Of a DNA stretch of 33,115 nucleotides, positions 26,531 to 33,115 are shown one piece after another. The notes beneath the pieces are model-generated. The model searched no databases and was not told where the DNA came from. It saw nothing but the letters and a program-made list of their open reading frames with translations. The DNA is from Bacteroidetes bacterium GWE2_42_24 (GTDB taxonomy: Bacteria; Bacteroidota; Bacteroidia; Bacteroidales; TTA-H9): NCBI GenBank assembly GCA_001768515.1, contig MEOA01000052.1:1-33115 (forward strand). The letters are read 5' to 3'. Made by a program: the position numbers and the translations under genes. Position 1 is the first letter of the stretch; the number at the start of each line of letters is the position of its first letter.

Positions 26531-26574
26531 AAGTTGAAAGCAGAAACCTGAAACTTGAAACCTGAAATATGAAA
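26531..26574. repeat. Short GAAACYT-type tandem repeats running into the polA start
   Basis: A run of related units (GAAAGCA, GAAACCT, GAAACTT, GAAACCT, GAAATAT, GAAACC) leads directly into the polA ATG, whose own bases ATGAAACC form the last unit. Ribosome binding and the start codon of polA therefore lie in slippage-prone repeat sequence. Confidence 0.7.
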
Positions 26575-29343
26575 CCCCAAAAGACGCTCTTCCTCCTCGA
26601 CGCCATGGCATTGATTTACCGTGCCTATTTCGCGCTGAATAAAAACCCCCGTGTAAATTCGAAAGGGCTGAATACCTCAGCCATGCTTGGTTTTGGTAAT
26701 ACGCTGTGGGATGTTATCCGAAATGAACGGCCAACACATATTGGTGTAGCCTTCGATACGATGGCTCCCTCGGTAAGGCATATTGAATATATTGACTATA
26801 AGGCAAACAGACAGCGGATGCCCGAGGAATTGGCGCTGTCAATTCCATGGATCAAGAAATTGATTGAGGCATTTCGAATTCCTATCCTCGAGTGCGATGG
26901 CTTTGAGGCTGATGATGTATTGGGTACGCTGGCCATACAGGCTTCCGAAAAAGGGTTCACTACCTACATCATGACTTCCGATAAAGACCTTGGTCAGATG
27001 GTTAGCAATAACATCCTGATATATCGTCCCGGTAAATTCGGCAATAAGGCCGAAAAACTCGGTGCTGCAGAAGTATGTGAGAAGTTTGGAATAAGCCGTC
27101 CTGATCAGATAAAAGATATGTTGGGCCTCTGGGGTGATGCTTCCGATAATATTCCCGGTATTCCGGGTATTGGTGAAGTAACAGCACGAAAACTGATTGC
27201 CACTTTCGATACCATCGAAAACCTGCTGGCAAATGTTGATCTCATCGAAAATGAAAAGCTGCGCGAAAAGATAAAAACCAATGCGCACATGGCTGTCGCC
27301 TCAAAGCAACTGGCCACCATCATCCTTGATGTGCCTGTACCTTTTGATGAGGAACAACTTCGGTGGAAAGAACCCGATATGCCTGTGCTAAAGGCGCTCT
27401 TTGACGAATTGGAGTTTCGCACTTTCGCCCAGCGTATAGTGACTGATCTCAGGCAACTCAATGCCCCGACAACCGATCTTTTTGGCGAACCACTTGAACA
27501 ACAGGTTCCTGATTACGTGAAAGCCGATATTCATACTATCAGTTCGCAACCACATGAATACCACCTGGCAGATACGCCGGAAAAGCATCTCGATCTGATT
27601 CAACTTCTTCATCTGGCAACAACGTTTTGTTTCGATACCGAAACTACTTCCCTCAGTGAGATGGAGGCCCAACTTGTGGGGATGTCTTTTGCCATTGAAC
27701 CGGGTGAAGCATGGTATGTGCCGGTATCAGCCAACCAGCAGGCTGCACAGGAGATTATCGGACGTTTCAGACCGCTTTTTGCCGATCCGTCGAAAATGAA
27801 AATCGGGCAAAACCTGAAGTATGACCTCAGCGTACTGCGTAATTATGACGTGGAGGTTGCCGGCCCTCTTTTTGATACCATGATTGCACACTATCTGCTT
27901 GAACCCGATCAAAGGCATAATATGGATTACCTGGCTGAAACTTACCTCAATTACAAACCGGTGCCTATTGAAGATCTCATCGGGAAGAAAGGAGCAGGGC
28001 AGGGGTCGATGCGTCAGGTGCCTCTTGAGAAAATCAAGGAATATGCTGCCGAGGATGCCGATGTAACACTACAGTTGTACAGGCTTTTTGCCCCCGGGCT
28101 TACCGAAGGTGGAGCTCTCGACCTTTTCCATCGTGTTGAGATGCCTCTCGTGGAGGTCTTGATGGATATGGAGCGACAGGGTGTCGCCATCGATATTCAT
28201 GCGCTGGCTGATATCTCCAGGCAACTAACTCATGAACTGGTAAATCTGGAGCAGGAAATCTTTCAAAGTGCCGGCGAAGAGTTTAATATAGCCTCACCTA
28301 AACAACTGGGAGTGGTGCTGTTCGAAAAGATGATGATTGCCGAGAAACCCCGCACAACCCGTACCGGACAGTATGCCACTGGTGAAGATGTGCTCGAAAA
28401 GCTACGTCACAAACACCCCATTATCGAAATGATCCTCGAATACCGTCAGCTCAGCAAGCTTAAATCGACTTATGTGGATGCCTTACCCCTGCTGGTAAGT
28501 CCTATCGACGGAAGAATTCACACCAGTTACAATCAGGCTGTAGCTTCAACAGGCCGCCTTAGCTCTACCAATCCCAACTTACAGAACATTCCTGTAAGGA
28601 CCGAAAGGGGTCGGGAAATCCGAAAGGCTTTTGTCTCACGCAACAGTGATTTCGTGCTGATGGCTGCCGACTATTCTCAGGTGGAATTGCGCATTATCGC
28701 CCATCTCGCTAACGACGAAGCCATGAAGGAGGCCTTTGTCCACGGACATGATATTCATGCAGCTACTGCTGCACGCGTATATGGACTTCCCATCGAAGAG
28801 GTTACCCGTGACCAGCGGCGCAATGCCAAGTCGGTTAATTTTGGGATTGTTTATGGCATTTCAGCTTACGGGCTTTCTGAACAGCTTGGAATAAGCAGAC
28901 GTGAAGCAGCCGACATCATCGAACAATACTTCAGCCAATACCACGGGATCAAGAAATGGATGGATCAATCGATCGCTTTTGCGCGCGAAAATGGCTACGT
29001 GGAAACGCTCCTCGGCAGGAGGCGTTATCTGCGTGACATCACTTCGGCCAATGCCACCGTGCGTGGATTTGCCGAACGAAATGCCATCAATGCTCCTATT
29101 CAGGGCTCCTCTGCCGACATGATCAAGATAGCCATGATTAATATTCATCGTGAAATGAACAGGCGGGGTATGCAATCAAAAATGATCCTGCAGGTTCACG
29201 ACGAACTTGTGTTTGATGCCCTTCGTTCTGAAATCGATGAACTGAAAATCATGGTAACTGATTTAATGCAACAGGCATTGCCGTTGAGCATTCCTGTGGT
29301 GGTGGATGTTAATGTCGGGGAGAATTGGCTGGAGGCGCACTAA
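26569..29343 (+). CDS. polA: DNA polymerase I
   Basis: A 924-residue replication and repair enzyme with all three activities. Residues 1-about 290: 5'-3' exonuclease (FLLDAMALIYRAYFALN, CDGFEADDVLGTLA, TSDKDLGQMV, GDASDNIPGIPGIGEVTA). About 335-515: 3'-5' proofreading exonuclease with intact acidic residues (CFDTETTSL, GQNLKYDLSVLRNY, YAAEDADVTLQLY), which many bacterial homologues have lost. About 540-924: polymerase domain with motif A (MAADYSQVELRIIAHL), motif B (RRNAKSVNFGIVYGISAYGL) and motif C (LQVHDELVFD). Length is typical. The start codon lies in short tandem repeats and has no Shine-Dalgarno sequence, as is common in this phylum. Confidence 0.98.
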   Translation: MKPQKTLFLLDAMALIYRAYFALNKNPRVNSKGLNTSAMLGFGNTLWDVIRNERPTHIGVAFDTMAPSVRHIEYIDYKANRQRMPEELALSIPWIKKLIEAFRIPILECDGFEADDVLGTLAIQASEKGFTTYIMTSDKDLGQMVSNNILIYRPGKFGNKAEKLGAAEVCEKFGISRPDQIKDMLGLWGDASDNIPGIPGIGEVTARKLIATFDTIENLLANVDLIENEKLREKIKTNAHMAVASKQLATIILDVPVPFDEEQLRWKEPDMPVLKALFDELEFRTFAQRIVTDLRQLNAPTTDLFGEPLEQQVPDYVKADIHTISSQPHEYHLADTPEKHLDLIQLLHLATTFCFDTETTSLSEMEAQLVGMSFAIEPGEAWYVPVSANQQAAQEIIGRFRPLFADPSKMKIGQNLKYDLSVLRNYDVEVAGPLFDTMIAHYLLEPDQRHNMDYLAETYLNYKPVPIEDLIGKKGAGQGSMRQVPLEKIKEYAAEDADVTLQLYRLFAPGLTEGGALDLFHRVEMPLVEVLMDMERQGVAIDIHALADISRQLTHELVNLEQEIFQSAGEEFNIASPKQLGVVLFEKMMIAEKPRTTRTGQYATGEDVLEKLRHKHPIIEMILEYRQLSKLKSTYVDALPLLVSPIDGRIHTSYNQAVASTGRLSSTNPNLQNIPVRTERGREIRKAFVSRNSDFVLMAADYSQVELRIIAHLANDEAMKEAFVHGHDIHAATAARVYGLPIEEVTRDQRRNAKSVNFGIVYGISAYGLSEQLGISRREAADIIEQYFSQYHGIKKWMDQSIAFARENGYVETLLGRRRYLRDITSANATVRGFAERNAINAPIQGSSADMIKIAMINIHREMNRRGMQSKMILQVHDELVFDALRSEIDELKIMVTDLMQQALPLSIPVVVDVNVGENWLEAH

Positions 29344-29359
29344 GCCCTGTTACGGGCTT
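29342..29359 (+). terminator. Small hairpin at the polA stop codon
   Basis: AAGCCC (29342-29347, overlapping the stop codon) pairs with GGGCTT (29354-29359) across a 6-nt loop, followed by CTCTCCC with no U-run. Termination is plausible but weak. Confidence 0.35.
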
Positions 29360-29605
29360 CTCTCCCGGCAATTTCTGCCTGGATTTTCTTTAGTTCCGGA
29401 GCCGGTTATTCTGCTATCAATGTAAGCGGTTTTACCAGATTATTCTGGAATTCAATTTGTTCACATCCTTCTGAATTGTGAGAATTGAACCTTTGCCTGA
29501 CCGGAGAAATGGTTCAATAGTGAGCAGAAGTAATGAATAATGGTTATATTCCGTAATCCGGGGACAAGCCTGTCAACAACATGAAGATTTCTGACCGCAG
29601 GCACG

Positions 29606-30076
29606 CTAACTGTCCTTTTGCCCCAGTATTTGATTTACCAGCTCAATTGGCAAACTTGTGATTGCAGCAATCTGACCGGCTGACAGTTCTTCTTTCCTTA
29701 ACCTGAGCACAAGGTGCTCCAGCGATTCACCAATTTCAATGATGTGTTTATCCGGGTCCAGGATCCTTACAACTTTCTGTCGCCATGGCTGTTCCCTGAT
29801 TTCATGAACGAAGGGAACATGATTGTCTTTTAATACCTGTACAATCTGTTCTAAGTCATTGTTCTCGAAATACAGTTCAAAATTGTTACTCCCGTAGGTT
29901 ATTGTTTTATTGTCTATTAAACCTTCATAGTGTGTTTGAAGATGTATGGCAAAATCACCGTCGTAAGTCACGTTTTCTCCGAAGTCAAATTTTACCTTTT
30001 GATTCAGCAGGTTCTCGTAAAATTCACGCGAACGTTGTATGTCGGATACAACCAATAATGGGCAAATGTATTTCAT
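29606..30076 (-). CDS. VOC-family (glyoxalase/bleomycin-resistance-like) protein
   Basis: A 156-residue protein. Residues 1-120 form a vicinal oxygen chelate fold: CPLLVVSDIQRSREFYENLLNQ opens the first module, FELYFENNDLEQIVQVLKDNHVPFVHE the second, and VVRILDPDKHIIEIGESLE the closing strand with the typical D-P-D-x-H-x-I-E-I-G metal-side motif. The C-terminal 36 residues are an added helical tail (LVLRLRKEELSAGQIAAITSLPIELVNQIL) uncommon in minimal VOC proteins. Substrate is unknown: family members include lyases, dioxygenases and drug-binding proteins. It stands alone; no clear promoter box is seen. Confidence 0.85.
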   Translation of the reverse strand: MKYICPLLVVSDIQRSREFYENLLNQKVKFDFGENVTYDGDFAIHLQTHYEGLIDNKTITYGSNNFELYFENNDLEQIVQVLKDNHVPFVHEIREQPWRQKVVRILDPDKHIIEIGESLEHLVLRLRKEELSAGQIAAITSLPIELVNQILGQKDS

Positions 30077-30258
30077 ATTAGGTTAGTTAAATGGTTATGT
30101 TGAAATCGGTGTGGTAAGTATTACTTTGGCAGAATATGCCAGAATTGCTCTTAAGTGGAAGCCACTAAAACTGTGCCAGAAATTTTACATAATTATTCTT
30201 TCTACATATAAAATATACTCCATAATTACTACAGCGATAGGCGATACATAAGAAAAAC

Positions 30259-30291
30259 CTATCTTTGGCCTAACTTTGACCCATCTTTGTC
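30259..30291. repeat. 11-bp tandem array, three units
   Basis: CTATCTTTGGC, CTAACTTTGAC and CCATCTTTGTC are head to tail. Read on the minus strand the units are of the form GGTCAAAGTTA, similar in layout to GATCAACCGTA at 2125. Two units contain perfect TAnnTTTG boxes on the plus strand. Confidence 0.75.
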
Positions 30292-30657
30292 CCCTCTCAC
30301 GTGTATTTTCGACCTGTAAATAACATATAATCAAATAGATAAAATATTGAATTTTGTGACAGTAAGTTACGAAAAAATTTTAAAAAAAGGTGAAAATTTT
30401 TTTCCTGGAAGGTAAAATAAGCATAAAAATGCTTCTAAAATTTGGAATTGCAACCAAGGGGTAGACAACAAAAAAGGCTGGCATTGTTTCCTGATTCATT
30501 TTTGAAAATGGTTTAGATGAAGGTTGGGTGAACAGGTCAGTTCAAATGGAAATTGCGGGGTACCGAATAACCTAAAAGAAGCATGGCCATTCAAATTCAG
30601 GTGTTTATTCACAAGCCTGATGTTAGTGACGATGCATTGAATCCTGATCAGGTTGGT

Positions 30658-30676
30658 AGACCGTGCAGCACGGTCT
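30658..30676. repeat. 19-bp near-perfect palindrome
   Basis: AGACCGTGC and GCACGGTCT are exact inverted repeats separated by a single A. No U-run follows on either strand, so it is more likely a protein-binding or recombination site than a terminator. Confidence 0.6.
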
Positions 30677-30841
30677 AGGCGATCTTCAGGAAATCGGGAA
30701 ATGCTGCACCTGCCGGTGACACACCCTGACAGGAAGTTAGACGGCGAAAAAAATATTCCTTTTTATTCGATGTTTCCGCAAGAATTTCTACTTTTGGCTA
30801 CAATAGAGTGCCGGTAGTTCACAAACCGTCAGCAAGGCTCA

Positions 30842-30878
30842 CCGGGTGCCCTAACCCTGAGAGGGAAGACCGGCCCGG
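30842..30878. repeat. Nested GC-rich inverted repeat
   Basis: CCGGG (30842-30846) pairs with CCCGG (30874-30878), enclosing CCCT-GAG-AGGG (30855-30865). The CTGAGAGGGAAGACC segment superficially recalls a TPP riboswitch, but the conserved second half of that element is absent. Confidence 0.45.
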
Positions 30879-31324
30879 ATAAGTGGTAAAAACCTGCTTT
30901 TTCCGCAAAAAGTCTTGCACGCGTTTTTGTCCATACCGACCTCATGACCAAGATGTTAGTGCAATTATGATGTGACTGACGTGGCAGAGCTATAAAGAGA
31001 CGGGTATAGATAAGGGTGTTGTGTAGTGATTAGAACCTGTACAGGAGAGTTTTATCGTCCTTCTAAAGCGGGAGAAATTTTCGATCTGGTTTGCTCAAGG
31101 TATTGGAAATATTTATATTTGTTGGTTGATAACAGATAATCCAAAATCATTTTTATCTGAAACAGTATTTTTCCATACCAGAGCAATATCGCGACCGTAA
31201 GGTTGTAGAATTAAGGGAGGTATGAATAAACATGATTACCAAAAGGTTGAAATCGTATCCCAATTGTTATTGGTACACAGCATCAAACACCTGTGTGATT
31301 CTGACTGAGAAATTTGACTTAACC

Positions 31325-31332
31325 CATTTTTG
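31325..31332 (+). promoter_or_regulatory. Near-match -7 box for the recombinase gene
   Basis: CATTTTTG, one mismatch from TAnnTTTG, lies 7 nt before the ATG at 31340. It supports that start and suggests a leaderless message. Confidence 0.35.
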
Positions 31333-31339
31333 TAGTTTC

Positions 31340-33115
31340 ATGGAGCCGGTAACTATTGACAATTCGAATGCGCTACGCCCTGGAAGTGCCGTTAAAATCA
31401 AAAAGATATTGCATCACGGCAATTTTCAAATCGGGATATTTTTCGGGTTTGACAATGAATTGAAACAAAAAGTGAAACGATTGGGTGCCAGGTGGAGTAA
31501 AACCCACACCTGCTGGTATCTGCTTTACAATAAAGAGAATTACCAAAGAATAAAACAGACATTTCCTTCGCTCGAAATAATTAGCGGAGAGTACGACACT
31601 CCTGCATCTGAACCTGTCGCAGAAAGACATGACCCTGTTCACATAGCCGGCTCAAACGGCGAATTCCGGGCAACAAATGAAACCGGACATAAGGATTACC
31701 ATCCTGAAAAAGGGAGTGGCATACAATACAAAGGAATTGTAGGTAAATACTGGATACTTCAGGCTCCGTACAATCAGCTGGCAACACCTAAGCTGATGGA
31801 TATCAAAGGAGTTTTCTGGAACAAACAAAGTAAAGCCTTTTTTGTACTGAGGCACGTTGCCGTAAAACTAAAGGTGGAAGCCTTGCTCGAAATTGGTGAG
31901 ATATTCCCAACCGATTATTACAATCAATGCGAAACCTCACTGCCGGGAGACACTGTTATAGAAATTTCGGCAAACCCCGACGATTCGCGATGGATGCTTG
32001 TACGTTGCCCCCGGATAGCGAGCGTAACCGAACAGGTGAAACGCATAGAAGGCTGCCGGTATAGCAAAACATACCGGGGATATATGTTGAATGCAACGCC
32101 TGTCATGGTAGAACATCTTGGTCGTATAGGGCGGGAATTGAGCCTATGTGTGCAAAACAACCTGCCAGCGAGGTATGTAAGCAGACGAAAAGCAATCAGT
32201 CATAAAACCGGGAAATTGCTGCAAACCCGCGACCAATTGCTGCACGAAATTCCGAAGCAGGCACAAACCTACACACTGGCGATGCTCGATTACATGATGG
32301 CAATGAATTACAGCGAAAATTCGATACGAAATTATGTTCATTCGTTCAATGTATTTATGCGAAACGTGAATTACAGCAACATTGACCAATTGAGCGAACA
32401 TGAAATAGTAAAATACCTTGCCCGCATGCGGGAAAAGGGTATGTCGGTTTCGAGCATCAACATGACTATAAACGCTTTACAGTTTTACTACCGGAATGTA
32501 CTAAAACACGACCATTTTGAGATAAAGCTTCCCCGCCCCCGCAAGGAGCAACCTTTACCTGTCGTTCTCACGATGGAAGAGTGTATGTTAATATTCAGGC
32601 AAATAGACAACCCGAAACATAAATTGCTATTACTGCTGGCATATGGCGCAGGGCTACGAAGAAGCGAAATCGTAGGGTTGCGCTGGGCCGATATCTTGTT
32701 TTCAGAGCATAGAATACACGTGGTACAAAGCAAGGGCAACAAAGACCGTATGGTGATGCTGCCCTATTCAATAGTGAGCTACCTCGAACAATACCGGAGG
32801 CTTCACAATACCGGTGAATGGGTGTTTGCAGGGCAATATATGGGCGAAGCACTGAGCGGAAGCACCGTGCAACAGGTGATGAAACACGCTGTACAAAAAG
32901 CAGGACTTGTGAAACAAGCGACAGTACACACCTTACGTCATAGCTTTGCAACCCACTTGCTTGAAAGCGGCACCGACCTGCGATATATTCAGGAACTGCT
33001 TGGACATAGCAGTGTAAAGACCACGATGGTTTATACACACATCACACCAAAAGCTACCCGAAAAATTGTAAGCCCACTCGATCAGCTTGTAAATCAGCAA
33101 AATAATAATTCGGAC
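31340..33115 (+). CDS. Tyrosine recombinase with three N-terminal repeat domains (3' end beyond window)
   Basis: Open for 592 codons to the window edge; the end is probably close. The C-terminal half is a tyrosine recombinase: core-binding SAM-like domain at about 305-390 (YTLAMLDYMMAMNYSENSIR...), then the catalytic domain with Arg440 (GAGLRRSEIVGLRW), Lys465 (QSKGNKDR), His530-Arg533 (HTLRHSFATHLL), His556 (ELLGHSSVKTT) and nucleophile Tyr565 (MVYTHIT). The ending SPLDQL recalls integron integrases, but their extra insertion is absent. The N-terminal 270 residues hold three diverged copies of one unit: KRLGARWSKTHTCWYL (about 46-61), MDIKGVFWNKQSKAFFVL (about 153-170) and KRIEGCRYSKTYRGYML (about 234-250). 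I associate this recombinase type with IS91-like elements in Bacteroidota. Start could instead be 31232. Confidence 0.88.
   Translation, partial: MEPVTIDNSNALRPGSAVKIKKILHHGNFQIGIFFGFDNELKQKVKRLGARWSKTHTCWYLLYNKENYQRIKQTFPSLEIISGEYDTPASEPVAERHDPVHIAGSNGEFRATNETGHKDYHPEKGSGIQYKGIVGKYWILQAPYNQLATPKLMDIKGVFWNKQSKAFFVLRHVAVKLKVEALLEIGEIFPTDYYNQCETSLPGDTVIEISANPDDSRWMLVRCPRIASVTEQVKRIEGCRYSKTYRGYMLNATPVMVEHLGRIGRELSLCVQNNLPARYVSRRKAISHKTGKLLQTRDQLLHEIPKQAQTYTLAMLDYMMAMNYSENSIRNYVHSFNVFMRNVNYSNIDQLSEHEIVKYLARMREKGMSVSSINMTINALQFYYRNVLKHDHFEIKLPRPRKEQPLPVVLTMEECMLIFRQIDNPKHKLLLLLAYGAGLRRSEIVGLRWADILFSEHRIHVVQSKGNKDRMVMLPYSIVSYLEQYRRLHNTGEWVFAGQYMGEALSGSTVQQVMKHAVQKAGLVKQATVHTLRHSFATHLLESGTDLRYIQELLGHSSVKTTMVYTHITPKATRKIVSPLDQLVNQQNNNSD

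Larger units (their letters stand above)
30077..31339. other. 1.26 kb non-coding region upstream of the recombinase
   Basis: No confident gene. Contents from left: an 11-bp array (30259-30291), an A/T-rich stretch with the hairpin AAGCAT-AAAA-ATGCTT at 30419-30434, a 10-bp palindrome CCTGATCAGG at 30643, a 19-bp palindrome at 30658-30676, and a nested GC-rich inverted repeat at 30842-30878. GATGTTAGTG is repeated at 30619 and 30952. Base composition shifts several times. An in-frame ATG at 31232 with AAGGGAGG upstream could extend the recombinase by 36 residues. A mobile-element boundary or recombination site may lie here. Confidence 0.4.

Noticed and set aside
30835..30885. TPP riboswitch-like sequence with CTGAGA
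   Set aside because: The second conserved half (ACCTGATCTGG...GCGTAGGGAA type) is missing, and the downstream gene is a recombinase, not a thiamine gene.
30842..31240. Group II intron or diversity-generating retroelement RNA
   Set aside because: No domain V-like hairpin and no reverse transcriptase gene are present in the window.
31373..33038. Several minus-strand frames opposite the recombinase
   Set aside because: They are shadows of the plus-strand coding sequence, which has intact catalytic motifs over its full length.
31340..33115. Integron integrase IntI
   Set aside because: The ending SPLDQL is similar, but the IntI-specific insertion between the catalytic Lys and the HxxR box is absent, the protein has a large extra N-terminus, and no attC-like array is seen in the window.

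Overview
The window looks like part of a chromosome of an anaerobic or facultative member of the Bacteroidota, probably near the Bacteroidales. The evidence is two secreted proteins with C-terminal type IX secretion (Por) sorting domains, a Bacteroidota-type lipoprotein, an RprXY-like two-component pair, and many promoters carrying the Bacteroidota -7 box TAnnTTTG instead of a sigma70 -10/-35 pair. The placement is inference from these traits; no rRNA or marker-gene comparison was possible.

Layout. 1-1850: a T9SS-secreted protein ending in a perfect 24-bp palindrome. 1850-2570: intergenic, with an 11-bp repeat array. 2572-5271: minus-strand flavodoxin, aldo/keto reductase and AraC-family regulator. 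5598-8536: central carbon metabolism, with class II fructose-bisphosphate aldolase (+) and glucose-6-phosphate isomerase (-) converging on a shared terminator. 8560-9138: a lipoprotein. 9312-9466: a possible small RNA or long leader. 9551-11920: sensor kinase and response regulator. 12417-18332: a compact six-gene minus-strand operon for sulfur respiration and sulfur handling: a Tat-exported molybdopterin oxidoreductase of the polysulfide/thiosulfate reductase type, a four-cluster ferredoxin subunit, an NrfD/PsrC membrane subunit, two half-size YeeE/YedE (TsuA-like) transporters, and an anchored rhodanese-like protein. 18246-20144: 1.9 kb with no confident gene but two kinds of short tandem repeat. 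20145-21959: a T9SS-secreted seven-repeat FG-GAP/VCBS protein. 22054-23444: a broken lipocalin gene downstream of a tandem universal stress protein, divergent from a nucleoside phosphorylase and D-serine dehydratase-like pair (23422-25452). 25459-29343: a SirB1-type transglutaminase-like protein and DNA polymerase I. 29606-30076: a VOC (glyoxalase-like) protein. 30077-31339: non-coding, with inverted repeats. 31340 to the right edge: a large tyrosine recombinase, open at the edge.

How the parts work together. In the sulfur operon the oxidoreductase would reduce polysulfide or thiosulfate outside the membrane, fed by quinol through the NrfD subunit and the iron-sulfur subunit. The YeeE pair would carry a sulfur compound across the membrane. 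The rhodanese-like protein lacks the usual catalytic cysteine but carries its only cysteine next to the C-terminus, so it may hold or pass sulfur in an unusual way.

Most unusual items: that rhodanese; the recombinase, whose N-terminal half holds three diverged copies of a G-x-x-W/Y...W/F motif and whose C-terminus resembles recombinases I associate with IS91-like elements; a family of 11-bp-period intergenic arrays at three distant places; and a lipocalin gene broken by a small deletion. Function calls rest on motifs read by eye; no database search was run.
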